Made by a program: the position numbers and the translations under genes | Source: Lewinellaceae bacterium | GTDB taxonomy: Bacteria; Bacteroidota; Bacteroidia; Chitinophagales; Saprospiraceae | DNA length: 64,000 bases | Direction: 5' to 3' | NCBI GenBank assembly: GCA_020636255.1 | Contig: JACJYE010000001.1 | Location: 673,501 to 737,500, forward strand | In this document: piece after piece, positions 1-8,214 of the stretch | Numbering within the stretch: the stretch's first letter is position 1 | Layout: each line of letters starts with the position of its first letter | The notes under the pieces: model-generated | The model's input: the letters and a program-made list of their open reading frames with translations, nothing else | What the model was told of the DNA's origin: nothing | The model's database searches: none

Positions 1-696
1 TGCGGCCGCCCTACCCCGCGCTGGAGGCCTATATTTGGCAAGCCTACACTTGTCAATAATGTAGAAACCCTGGTAAACCTCTACTATATCCTGCGCGACG
101 GCGGCGCTGCTTTTCGGGCGATCGGCACACGCAACAACACCGGTACCAAGCTGTTGTCGCTCGACAGTGCTTTTATGCGGCCGGGCGTGTATGAAGTGGA
201 AATGGGGACGGCCCTGGACGTGGTGGTAGACGAGCTAGGCGGCGGATTCAGCCACCCGGTAAAGGCCCTGCACATCGGCGGGCCGCTTGGCGGAGTGGTG
301 CCGCTGGGCATGATCCCGGAACTGGCCGTGGATTTCGAGTCCTTCAGCCGGCATGGTTTTCTTTTGGGCCACGCGTCCGTCATAGGCATTCCGAAAGATT
401 ACCCCATGATAGTTTACCTGGAGCATCTTTTTGAATTCGCGGCCCACGAGAGATGCGGCAAGTGTTTCCCCTGCCGCCTGGGTACGGTACGGGGCCAGGA
501 ATTGCTGCACAAAGCCAGGGCCGGCGGTTATGTCATAGACGGCGATCTGTTCGAAAGCTTGCTCGACACGCTGGAACGAGGCTCGTTATGCGGCCTTGGC
601 GGCGGCATCCCCCTTCCCGTCCGCAATGCACTACAGTATTTCCGGGATGAACTGGAACCCTATTTTTCCAAACTTCAAAGCGCCGGCCATGAATAA
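1..696 (+). CDS. NuoF-like / formate dehydrogenase beta subunit, 5' partial
   Basis: This is the C-terminal part of a NADH-binding (51 kDa-like) subunit that would pass electrons between the neighbouring formate dehydrogenase and NAD. From about base 34 the first reading frame gives FGKPTLVNNVETL, a hallmark of NuoF/HoxF/FdsB proteins, followed by an SLBB-like segment. The 4Fe-4S motif CGKCFPC and a downstream Cys in SLCGLGGG form the usual C-x2-C-x2-C-x(n)-C cluster site. The last eight bases (ATGAATAA) overlap the start of the next gene, so the two are translationally coupled. Oddity: before about base 34 the family-like text RPPYPALEAY lies in the third frame, so a one- or two-base frame change seems to sit near bases 30-37. 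It could be a sequencing error or a real mutation. The gene starts outside the window. By context it is a formate dehydrogenase subunit rather than complex I. Confidence 0.85.
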   Translation, partial: CGRPTPRWRPIFGKPTLVNNVETLVNLYYILRDGGAAFRAIGTRNNTGTKLLSLDSAFMRPGVYEVEMGTALDVVVDELGGGFSHPVKALHIGGPLGGVVPLGMIPELAVDFESFSRHGFLLGHASVIGIPKDYPMIVYLEHLFEFAAHERCGKCFPCRLGTVRGQELLHKARAGGYVIDGDLFESLLDTLERGSLCGLGGGIPLPVRNALQYFRDELEPYFSKLQSAGHE

Positions 697-3382
697 GGTA
701 GCCTTCATCAACGATAAAGCTTATGAGATGCGGGATGGCGAGGCCATCCTCCCTTTCATCCGGCGCCACCTGGGCGATAATTATATTCCGGCCCTTTGTG
801 ACAACCCCATGCTGGAGCCCTTCGGCTCCTGCCGGTTGTGCAGCGTGGAAGTGGGGCGTCAAGGGAATGGAGCGCTGAAAACGGTAGCGGCCTGCCACAC
901 TCCGGTGGAAGAAGGCCTGCGTATCTTTACCGATACGGAGCCCATTCAGCGGTTGCGCCGCAACATCGTAGAGCTGATCCTGACCGACCACCCGCTCAAC
1001 TGCCTGGCCTGCGAAGCTAATGGGCACTGTGGCCTGCAAAGTGTGGCAGCCCGCGTCGGCATCCGTGAGGTGCGTTATCCGGAAGGGCGCAACCACCTCA
1101 GCCAGCCCAAGGACGAAAGCCATGCCTACCTGCGCAGCGACTTTTCCAAATGCATCAACTGTTACCAATGTGTGCGCGCCTGCGATGAAGTGCAGGGAGA
1201 ATTCGTGCTCAGCATGGCCGGGCGGGGGTTCGACAGCCATATTATCAAGGGCATGGATACCTCCTTCGCCGATTCTTACTGCGTTTCCTGCGGCGCCTGT
1301 GCGCAGGCCTGCCCAACAGCTGCCATCTCCGATATTTTTCAACCCGCTGCAAGGAGCGCTACCGAAACGGTGCGTACCGTTTGCACCTACTGCGGCGTGG
1401 GCTGCAACCTGGAAGTAGCCAAACGCGGCAATGAGATACTGAGCATCAGGGCTCCGGAGGATGCTGAAGTGAACCACGGCCATACCTGTGTAAAAGGCCG
1501 GTACGCATTCCGTTTTTACAACCACCCCGCCCGTTTGCGCTCCCCCATGATCCGGCGCAACGGAAAACTGGAGGAGGTGAGCTGGGATGAGGCCTATGAC
1601 TATGTCGCCGAACGGCTGACGGCCATCAAAGCGGAATACGGGCCCGATGCCATTGCCGGCATTTCCTCCTCGCGTTGTACGAATGAGGAGAACTACCTGA
1701 TGCAGAAATTCATCCGCGCCGTCATCGGAACCAATAATATCGACGGCTGCGCCCGTATTTGCCACGCGCCGACAGCTTTGGGCATGCAACGCACCTTCGG
1801 CACCGGCGCCGCTACCAACTCCATTGAGGACCTTAAGTATACGGACTGTATCCTGATAGTAGGCGCCAACCCCACCACCGCTCACCCGGTGACGGGCGCG
1901 AAGATCAAACAGCGGGCCATGAAGGGCAAAACCCTTATCGTGGTGGACCCGCGGCGCACGGAACTGGCGCGCCATGCTACTTACCACCTGCAACTACGCC
2001 CGGGCACCAACGTGGCCTTGCTGAATATGATGATCTATTACATTCTGAAAGAGCAACTGGAGAACGAACAGTTCATCGAGCAGCGGACAGAAGGTTTTGA
2101 AGAACTGCGCCGTAATATTGCTGCGCTGGATATCGGCGAAATGGAAGCTATATGTGGCGTAGACCGCGAGCTGGTGCGCGAAGCCGCCGTAGCCTACGCC
2201 TCGGCGCCCAATGCGATGAGCTTTCACGGGCTGGGCGTTACAGAGCACTACCAGGGTACCTTTGGCGTGATGCTGATCGCCACCCTGGCGATGATCACAG
2301 GCAATATTGGCCGGCGAGGAGTGGGCGTTAACCCATTACGGGGCCAGAACAATGTGCAGGGCGCCGCAGATATGGGCGTGCAACCCAACCTGGGGCCCGG
2401 TTATCTGGATGTGCGCAACCCGGAACAACGCCAAACCTATGAAGCAATATATGGGGTGTCTCTGCCTGCAGAACCCGGCTACACTATTCCCAGGATGTTT
2501 GAAGCGGCGGCAGAAGGTAAGCTGAAAGCCCTGTGGATCATGGGAGAAGATGTGGTGCAGACGGAGCCCAATACCCAAAAAGTAAGAGAGGCCCTTCAAA
2601 AACTCGACTTATTCATCCTGCAGGAGCTCTTTTTCTCCGAAACGGCCAGTTATGCCGACGTTGTGCTGCCGGCCTCGTCTTTCTTTGAAAAATCGGGGAC
2701 CTTTACCAATGGCGAGCGCCGCATCCAGCGCGTCAACCGGGTGGTGGCCCCGCTGCCGGGCACCAAACCCGACGGCGAGATCATCACCGACATCATGAAC
2801 CGCATGGGCTATCCCCAACTGACCTATAACCCTGCTACCCTGCTGGAGGAGATCTCACAGGTAGTGCCTTTCTTCCGGGGCGTACACTGGGAGCGCCTGG
2901 GCCGCAACGGCCTGCAATGGCCGGTCGCAGAAGATGGCACCGATACTCAGATCCTGCATACGGAAACCTTCAAACTGGGAAAAGGGCGGTTGTTCCACAT
3001 CGGCTTTGAGGAAAGCCGGGAGCTGGAAAAATATGCAGAGGATTATCCCCTCATTCTGACCACCAACCGCGGCCTGGAGCACTACAACAGCGGCTCGATG
3101 ACCCGCCGGACCCAGGATGCGGATATCATAGGTGAAGACCTGTTGCTGATCAGCCCGGAAGATGCCGGAGCACGAGGCATCAGGGACGGAGAAAAGGTGG
3201 TGCTGCAATCTGCACGTGGGCAGGCAGCCCTCCGTGCGAAGGTCACGGACATGGTACAGCCGGGGGTGCTGAGCACCACCTTCCACTTCCCCGAGATCCT
3301 TGTCAACCAGATCACGAGCGATGTGCTGGACAGCGAGGCGGATTGCCCGGAATATAAGGTGGTAGCGGTGGAGGTTAGGTAG
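689..3382 (+). CDS. fdhF: Formate dehydrogenase alpha subunit, Mo/W-bisMGD, cysteine type
   Basis: Large catalytic subunit of a cytoplasmic, probably NAD-linked formate dehydrogenase (897 aa). Cofactor sites run in order: an N-terminal 2Fe-2S ferredoxin domain (GSCRLCSVEV), a His-Cys 4Fe-4S site (DHPLNCLACEANGHC), two 4Fe-4S sites (CINCYQCVRAC and CVSCGACAQAC), the 4Fe-4S site of the molybdopterin domain (CTYCGVGC), then the catalytic region. The catalytic residue is Cys in ARICHAPT, so this is a Cys and not a Sec enzyme. GQNNVQGAADMG and the C-terminal MTRRT segment are typical of formate dehydrogenases. The start at 689 is chosen because it overlaps the stop of the NuoF-like gene and MNKVAFINDK begins the ferredoxin fold; an upstream in-frame ATG at 596 would lie deep inside that gene. 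No fdhD or other accessory gene is visible here. Confidence 0.93.
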   Translation: MNKVAFINDKAYEMRDGEAILPFIRRHLGDNYIPALCDNPMLEPFGSCRLCSVEVGRQGNGALKTVAACHTPVEEGLRIFTDTEPIQRLRRNIVELILTDHPLNCLACEANGHCGLQSVAARVGIREVRYPEGRNHLSQPKDESHAYLRSDFSKCINCYQCVRACDEVQGEFVLSMAGRGFDSHIIKGMDTSFADSYCVSCGACAQACPTAAISDIFQPAARSATETVRTVCTYCGVGCNLEVAKRGNEILSIRAPEDAEVNHGHTCVKGRYAFRFYNHPARLRSPMIRRNGKLEEVSWDEAYDYVAERLTAIKAEYGPDAIAGISSSRCTNEENYLMQKFIRAVIGTNNIDGCARICHAPTALGMQRTFGTGAATNSIEDLKYTDCILIVGANPTTAHPVTGAKIKQRAMKGKTLIVVDPRRTELARHATYHLQLRPGTNVALLNMMIYYILKEQLENEQFIEQRTEGFEELRRNIAALDIGEMEAICGVDRELVREAAVAYASAPNAMSFHGLGVTEHYQGTFGVMLIATLAMITGNIGRRGVGVNPLRGQNNVQGAADMGVQPNLGPGYLDVRNPEQRQTYEAIYGVSLPAEPGYTIPRMFEAAAEGKLKALWIMGEDVVQTEPNTQKVREALQKLDLFILQELFFSETASYADVVLPASSFFEKSGTFTNGERRIQRVNRVVAPLPGTKPDGEIITDIMNRMGYPQLTYNPATLLEEISQVVPFFRGVHWERLGRNGLQWPVAEDGTDTQILHTETFKLGKGRLFHIGFEESRELEKYAEDYPLILTTNRGLEHYNSGSMTRRTQDADIIGEDLLLISPEDAGARGIRDGEKVVLQSARGQAALRAKVTDMVQPGVLSTTFHFPEILVNQITSDVLDSEADCPEYKVVAVEVR

Positions 3383-3418
3383 GGATGGCATCCTTCGTAA
3401 GGATGCCATCCCTACCTA
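3376..3418. terminator. Perfect 20-bp hairpin between convergent genes
   Basis: Bases 3376-3395 and 3399-3418 are perfect reverse complements, with a three-base loop (CGT). The left arm contains the TAG stop of the formate dehydrogenase gene, and the right arm ends one base before the stop of the convergent hydrolase. It probably acts as a terminator in both directions, although there is no long T tract. It does not match the other hairpin families in this window. Confidence 0.6.
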
Positions 3419-3419
3419 C

Positions 3420-4406
3420 CTACCGCAGCCCCAGCACCTCCTCCGCAAAGCGAAACGTCTCCGCTTCCACGCTGCCGATGTCCAGAGAAGTGATACGGGA
3501 AGCGAGGGCGTGTTTTCCTACGTTGGGGAAGGCCACCTTACGTTTGAGTGCTTCGGGAGTGCCCAGCTGTGCATACATACTGAGCATGGCGGGCACGGAA
3601 ACGACATCGTCCTGCTCGGCTTCATTTTTGTAATAATAGCCCATAAAAAGCGGCTGCTGCACCTTGCTGAAGGTTTCGGGCGTCATGCCGTTTTCCAGCA
3701 GTGTTTGCAGGCCGGCCAGCCCTTCGACGCGGTAGCGGGTGTACCAGTATTTTTTATATTCTGCCGACGCGTCGTATTCCCGGTACTTGCCGCCTACGGC
3801 CAGGCGCCCGATATACACCCCCCAGGGGTAGGTAAGCAGGCGCATACTGCTGTTTTTAACTTCGATATTTGGAGAATAGGTGATCAGTCCTGCGATTTCG
3901 GGATGTGCGGCGGCAAGCAAGAGAGATAGCGTGCTGCCGGTAGAACAGCTCATCAGGATCACCTTCTCACCGAGTTGCTGCCCGACGGCCAGGGCGTGCG
4001 CAGCTGAGGCCAGCAGGCTATCCGGCGAAAACTCCTTATAGACATCATCATCGGCCAGGCCGTGGCCGTATAAGCGGGGCAGGTACAGGTTGCAGCCATA
4101 GCGCCTGGCAAAGTCTTTATGGATGGGGTCGCCTTCTGCATAACTGGCCGTAAACCCCGGGAGGTATACCAGGGCATATTCGGTTTTAGTGTGGGAGGAA
4201 TCGAACCAGACGATGCGGGATTCGTTATCTGGCTTGATGTTGGGAAAGGACTGCTCCGATTCCTGTATAGCCTGTTCCAGCCGGGCCAGGCCCGAAGGTA
4301 CCATAGGCAGGCTACTGTCCAATACAGGCCTGGGGGTGCGTGGGCCGAGCGCATAGAGCGTGATGAGCAGGGCGCCGATTATGCTGATGATCTTTAATGC
4401 AGCCAT
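3420..4406 (-). CDS. Membrane-anchored alpha/beta hydrolase
   Basis: A 328-aa protein with an N-terminal hydrophobic segment (about residues 4-20) that may be a signal anchor, followed by an alpha/beta hydrolase fold. YLPGFTASYAEG looks like the oxyanion-hole loop. The nucleophile elbow reads SCSTGS, so the Ser sits in S-x-S-x-G where most family members have G-x-S-x-G. QDDVV and GKHALAS near the end could supply the acid and the His of the triad. The family includes carboxylesterases, lipases and thioesterases, and the substrate cannot be read from the sequence. It is convergent with fdhF and divergent from the phosphate transporter. The ATG at 4406 precedes the hydrophobic segment directly and is accepted as the start. 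Confidence 0.75.
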   Translation of the reverse strand: MAALKIISIIGALLITLYALGPRTPRPVLDSSLPMVPSGLARLEQAIQESEQSFPNIKPDNESRIVWFDSSHTKTEYALVYLPGFTASYAEGDPIHKDFARRYGCNLYLPRLYGHGLADDDVYKEFSPDSLLASAAHALAVGQQLGEKVILMSCSTGSTLSLLLAAAHPEIAGLITYSPNIEVKNSSMRLLTYPWGVYIGRLAVGGKYREYDASAEYKKYWYTRYRVEGLAGLQTLLENGMTPETFSKVQQPLFMGYYYKNEAEQDDVVSVPAMLSMYAQLGTPEALKRKVAFPNVGKHALASRITSLDIGSVEAETFRFAEEVLGLR

Positions 4407-4508
4407 GGCGTTTTTTTTTTACCTTGATCAAAGCTGCCGTTCGCCAATGAAGCGCCCGGCAGTACCCAAAGATAAGCAGGGGATAAATAAATTAACTTAG
4501 CTTTTACA

Positions 4509-4536
4509 TTGGTTTAACCTTAAGGCCGTAGCTTTG
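4509..4536 (+). promoter_or_regulatory. Bacteroidota-type promoter of the phosphate transporter
   Basis: TAGCTTTG at 4529-4536 matches the Bacteroidota -7 box TAnnTTTG exactly. TTG at 4509-4511 lies 17 bases upstream, in the place of the -33 element. The start codon at 4560 follows about 24 bases after the -7 box, giving a short leader. This is a motif match only. Confidence 0.45.
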
Positions 4537-4559
4537 GTCTCCTTAATAAGGCCCGAGTT

Positions 4560-6851
4560 ATGCCGGATTTCTATCTCATAGCAGTTGTATTACTATTCTG
4601 GCTGGCCATTTCCGACCTGGTGGTGGGTGTGAGTAATGACGCGGTAAATTTCCTGAACTCAGCAGTAGGGTCTAAAGTTGCGCCGCGGCACATCATCATG
4701 ATCGTAGCCAGCCTGGGTATCTTTATTGGCGCCACCTTTTCCAGCGGTATGATGGAGGTGGCCCGCAAAGGGATATTCAACCCCGAGTTATTCTATTTTT
4801 CGGAGGTGATGGTCATCTTCCTGGCCGTCATGCTGACGGATATCGTGTTGCTCGACCTGTTCAACACCTTCGGTATGCCGACCTCCACCACGGTGTCTAT
4901 CGTGTTCGAGCTGTTGGGGGCATCGGTGGCCGTAGCACTGTACAAGGTAACCATGAATGGCGAGGGCATAGCGGCCTTACCTCAGTATATCAATACTTCC
5001 AGCGCTCTGGCCATCATATCTGCCATCTTTATATCCGTGGGCGTGGCCTTCACTGTGGGGGCCCTCATCCAGTATTTTTCCAGGCTGTTATTCACCTTTC
5101 ATTACGAGCGGCGGATGAAATGGGTGGGAGGCCTCTACGGGGGGCTGGCGCTGAGCCTGATGACCTATTTCCTCGTTTTCAAAGGGCTGAAAGGCGCATC
5201 TTTCGTGTCGGAGTCCTTTTTGAAGTGGGTTACCTCCAATACCTTGTTGTTGCTGGGCTTGGCCTTTGTTTTCTGGAGCGGCATCATGCAGGCGCTGATC
5301 TCGTTCTTTAAAGTGAACATCCTGCGCATCATTGTATTGTTCGGTACTTTCTCCCTGGCGATGGCCTTTGCGGGCAACGACCTGGTCAACTTCATCGGGG
5401 TGCCGATCGCCGGGTTTGAATCTTACAACGCCTGGGTGAAGTCGGGTGTCGATGCTGGCGGTTACGGAATGAGCGTGCTGGCGCAGCCCGTGCGCACTAA
5501 TACTTATCTGTTGTTGGGCGCCGGCCTTATCATGATCGTTACATTGTGGGTTTCGCGCAAAGCGCGCACGGTGACGGATACCGAGGTGAAACTGGGCCGC
5601 CAGGAAGAAGGCCTGGAGCGCTTCTCTCCCAACCTGCTCTCCCGTTATATCGTTCGTTACACCCGCTTTATAGGGGCGGGGATAGCCCGGGTGGTACCCC
5701 GGCCGTGGCTCAATAAGGCCGAACAGAGCTTTCAGCCAATGAGCCCCTTTTCTGAGAACGGTAAGGAGTACGACCCGCCTGATTTCGACCTGGTGCGCGC
5801 TGCTGTCAACCTTACCGTTGCCAGTACGCTTATCGCTTTTGCCACCTCGCTCAAGCTGCCGCTTTCTACGACCTATGTTTCTTTTATGGTCGCAATGGGT
5901 ACTTCCCTGTCCGACCGCGCATGGGGCCGCGACAGTGCCGTATACCGCGTAGCCGGGGTGCTCAATGTGATCGGCGGCTGGTTCCTGACAGCCTTTATCG
6001 CCTTTTCCGTATCCGCCATCTTCGCCTGGCTGATCCGGCAGTTCGACTTGTGGGCCATCGGTGGCATCATCATTCTGGTGGCAGGCCTGGTGACGCGCAC
6101 TTTCGTACTGCACCGCCGCCGCGAGAGCGAAAAAGCAGCGGAAGAAGCCTTGGAAAAAAGAGGCCGGGCCGTTCCAGCCAATGTCATGTTGCAGGAAACC
6201 TATGCCAGCGTTTCCAGCACGCTTTCCAATATTCGCTCCGCCCTGCATGATTCGGTATTTGGCCTGTTACAGGAAGACCTCCTGCTGATCACTCGGGCCG
6301 AAAAAGATGTGAGACAACTGGGTAAAAGCAAAAAAGCGCTTAAAAAACAGCTGTTCAGCGCCATCCGGAGCATTACGGAAGATTATAGCGAAAGCAGCCG
6401 CGTATACCTGCTGGTCTACGATCTGGAGCAGGATATCCTGCAGTCGATCGGTTATATCGTAGAAGCTTGTAAAGAGCATGTGGATAACGTCCATAAACCC
6501 CTGGACCTGCACCAGGGCGAGAACCTGTACAAGATACAGAACGATATTGGGGCGTACTTTCAGGAAGTGTCCGACATGATCGAAAAAGCCGATTTCAAAG
6601 GACTGGAAAAATTACTTGCCGCTAAGCGCAAATTGTTCATAGAGCTGGAAAGGCTCATTCATCAGCAGATCGAAGGCATTAAAAAAGAAGAGTACGGCCG
6701 CCGCAACAGCATGCTCTATTTCAGCCTCCTGCTCGAATTTAAAGACCTGATCGCCGTCGCCGCCCGCTTTGCCAAGCTTTACGAACGCGCACAACAAGCC
6801 CTTACCGCCCGTGAAAAAGGCATGCCATTAGTCGCCGGGCCGCCGAAATAA
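4560..6851 (+). CDS. PiT-family inorganic phosphate transporter with C-terminal PhoU-like domain
   Basis: A 763-aa inner-membrane phosphate permease. The two inverted PiT repeats are visible: GVSNDAVNFLNSAVGS near residue 22 and FAGNDLVNFIGVPIAG near residue 270 (GANDVAN-like signatures), each followed by several membrane helices. SLKLPLSTTYVSFMVAMGTS is the later conserved Ser-rich stretch. From about residue 540 to the end the protein is soluble, charged and helical and resembles PhoU (DUF47-like), a tail I know from Bacteroidota and some other PiT proteins that may gate transport. The protein is longer than a bare PiT permease (about 400-500 aa) because of this tail and a hydrophilic loop near residues 335-400. 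A promoter match lies just upstream. It is convergent with asnA. Confidence 0.9.
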   Translation: MPDFYLIAVVLLFWLAISDLVVGVSNDAVNFLNSAVGSKVAPRHIIMIVASLGIFIGATFSSGMMEVARKGIFNPELFYFSEVMVIFLAVMLTDIVLLDLFNTFGMPTSTTVSIVFELLGASVAVALYKVTMNGEGIAALPQYINTSSALAIISAIFISVGVAFTVGALIQYFSRLLFTFHYERRMKWVGGLYGGLALSLMTYFLVFKGLKGASFVSESFLKWVTSNTLLLLGLAFVFWSGIMQALISFFKVNILRIIVLFGTFSLAMAFAGNDLVNFIGVPIAGFESYNAWVKSGVDAGGYGMSVLAQPVRTNTYLLLGAGLIMIVTLWVSRKARTVTDTEVKLGRQEEGLERFSPNLLSRYIVRYTRFIGAGIARVVPRPWLNKAEQSFQPMSPFSENGKEYDPPDFDLVRAAVNLTVASTLIAFATSLKLPLSTTYVSFMVAMGTSLSDRAWGRDSAVYRVAGVLNVIGGWFLTAFIAFSVSAIFAWLIRQFDLWAIGGIIILVAGLVTRTFVLHRRRESEKAAEEALEKRGRAVPANVMLQETYASVSSTLSNIRSALHDSVFGLLQEDLLLITRAEKDVRQLGKSKKALKKQLFSAIRSITEDYSESSRVYLLVYDLEQDILQSIGYIVEACKEHVDNVHKPLDLHQGENLYKIQNDIGAYFQEVSDMIEKADFKGLEKLLAAKRKLFIELERLIHQQIEGIKKEEYGRRNSMLYFSLLLEFKDLIAVAARFAKLYERAQQALTAREKGMPLVAGPPK

Positions 6852-6884
6852 GCCGGATTTTCGACACAGGCCGAAAACCCGGCT
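6851..6884. terminator. Hairpin between phosphate transporter and asnA
   Basis: Bases 6851-6863 and 6872-6884 pair over 12 of 13 positions with an eight-base loop. It lies just after the transporter stop and before the end of the convergent asnA gene. A bidirectional terminator is likely; no strong T tract follows. Confidence 0.5.
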
Positions 6885-6931
6885 GACGCTCGTATATGCG
6901 GTCAATCATTGGACAATATCCAAGCCCGCTT

Positions 6932-8068
6932 TTACTCCAATACAAAAATATTCTTGTCCTGGCAGATCTGCTTCAGCTTGTCAGGCCATACCGTTACACT
7001 CACTTCGCCTATATGCGCCTTGCGGAGCAACAGCATGAATACGCGCGATTGGCCAATACCGCCGCCTATGCTGAGCGGCAGTTCGTCATTGACGATAGCC
7101 TGATGGTAGGGTAGCTCCAGGAAATCGAGCTGGCCGGTGATCTCCAACTGGCGGCGCAGGGTCTGGGCATTCACCCGAACGCCCATGGATGAGAGCTCGT
7201 GGCGGCGCTTGGTCACGGGGTTCCACACCAGGATGTCGCCGTTGAGGCCGTGCATGGGGCGGCCGTCTTTTGAAACGGTTTCCGTTACCCAGTCGTCGTA
7301 ATCGGGCGCGCGCATTTCATGCGGGTATCCGTCGTCAAGCGTCCATCCGATGCCGTAGATGAATACGGCGGGGAACTCCTGCAGGATCTTCGTCTCGCGT
7401 TGCTTGCGCGGCAGCCCGGGATAGCGGGCAAGCAGGTCTTCGGCATGGATGAATACCAGTTCCTCAGGCAGCTCGGGGTAACGGCTGTCTTTCAGTTGCG
7501 GGAATTCTTCCAGCAGGAAGGTTTCGGCGCCTTTCAGGACTTTCCAGATCTTTTTCACCACATCAGTCAGGAACGCCAGGTTGCGGTCCTTGTCGGTAAT
7601 GGCCCGCTCCCAGTCCCATTGGTCGACATAAGCGCTGTGGTCGTGGTCGAGGAAGTAGTCTTTGCGCACGGCCCGCATGTCGGTGAGCAGGCCTTCGCCC
7701 GCTTGCATATCGAATTGTTTCAGGGCCATTCTTTTCCACTTGGTGGCTGCCTGTACGACCTGGGCGTCGATAGGGTTTTTACCCCTGTCGTTGGAGATGT
7801 GGAACTCGACCGGTGTGCGGGAGCCATCCCGGTCGAGGTAGTCATTGACCCCACTGTATTTATCGACGATGAGGGGCACTGTGACGGGCATCAGGGCCAG
7901 GGCCTCGCAGAGGTGGCTTTCGATGTATTGCTTGGCGGCGGTGATGGCGCGCTGCGTATCCTTGCGGTTGAGGAGCGAGGCATAGTCCTTCGGCAGCACT
8001 TTTTCGACATCTTCATAATTGCCGATACCCGGGCCCGCCAGGTCTGCTTTTTTATCTGCGATCAGCAT
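6932..8068 (-). CDS. asnA: Aspartate--ammonia ligase (asparagine synthetase A)
   Basis: A cytoplasmic enzyme making asparagine from aspartate, ammonia and ATP. At 378 aa it is somewhat longer than the usual roughly 330-350 aa, with extra residues at the N-terminus. Recognisable AsnA stretches are VPLIVDKYSGVNDYLDRDG, VEFHISNDRGKNPIDAQVVQ, KWKRMALKQF, MRAVRKDYFLDHDHSAYVDQWDWE, and the C-terminal GGGIGQSR ATP-binding motif of class II synthetase-like folds. It follows the cyclase gene on the same strand after 146 bases, which contain a weak inverted repeat (8102-8108 with 8123-8129), so co-transcription is uncertain. Confidence 0.95.
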   Translation of the reverse strand: MLIADKKADLAGPGIGNYEDVEKVLPKDYASLLNRKDTQRAITAAKQYIESHLCEALALMPVTVPLIVDKYSGVNDYLDRDGSRTPVEFHISNDRGKNPIDAQVVQAATKWKRMALKQFDMQAGEGLLTDMRAVRKDYFLDHDHSAYVDQWDWERAITDKDRNLAFLTDVVKKIWKVLKGAETFLLEEFPQLKDSRYPELPEELVFIHAEDLLARYPGLPRKQRETKILQEFPAVFIYGIGWTLDDGYPHEMRAPDYDDWVTETVSKDGRPMHGLNGDILVWNPVTKRRHELSSMGVRVNAQTLRRQLEITGQLDFLELPYHQAIVNDELPLSIGGGIGQSRVFMLLLRKAHIGEVSVTVWPDKLKQICQDKNIFVLE

Positions 8069-8214
8069 AGAGGTTTGGTTTTAAATGATTAGAGGATAAG
8101 GCCGGTACGCCGGTTTTCCTTTGTACCGGAGCCGGGCGATAATTTAACTACCGTTGGCCATTTCCTCTATGAGGATGGTCATCGCGGAAGGTTGATTTTG
8201 ATCAGCGGGGGAAG

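Noticed and set aside
533..1993. 486-codon open frame on the minus strand
   Set aside because: It is antisense to the formate dehydrogenase gene, whose cluster motifs are unambiguous.
5088..6248. 386-codon minus-strand open frame
   Set aside because: Antisense to the phosphate transporter; His/Gln-rich composition typical of the opposite strand.
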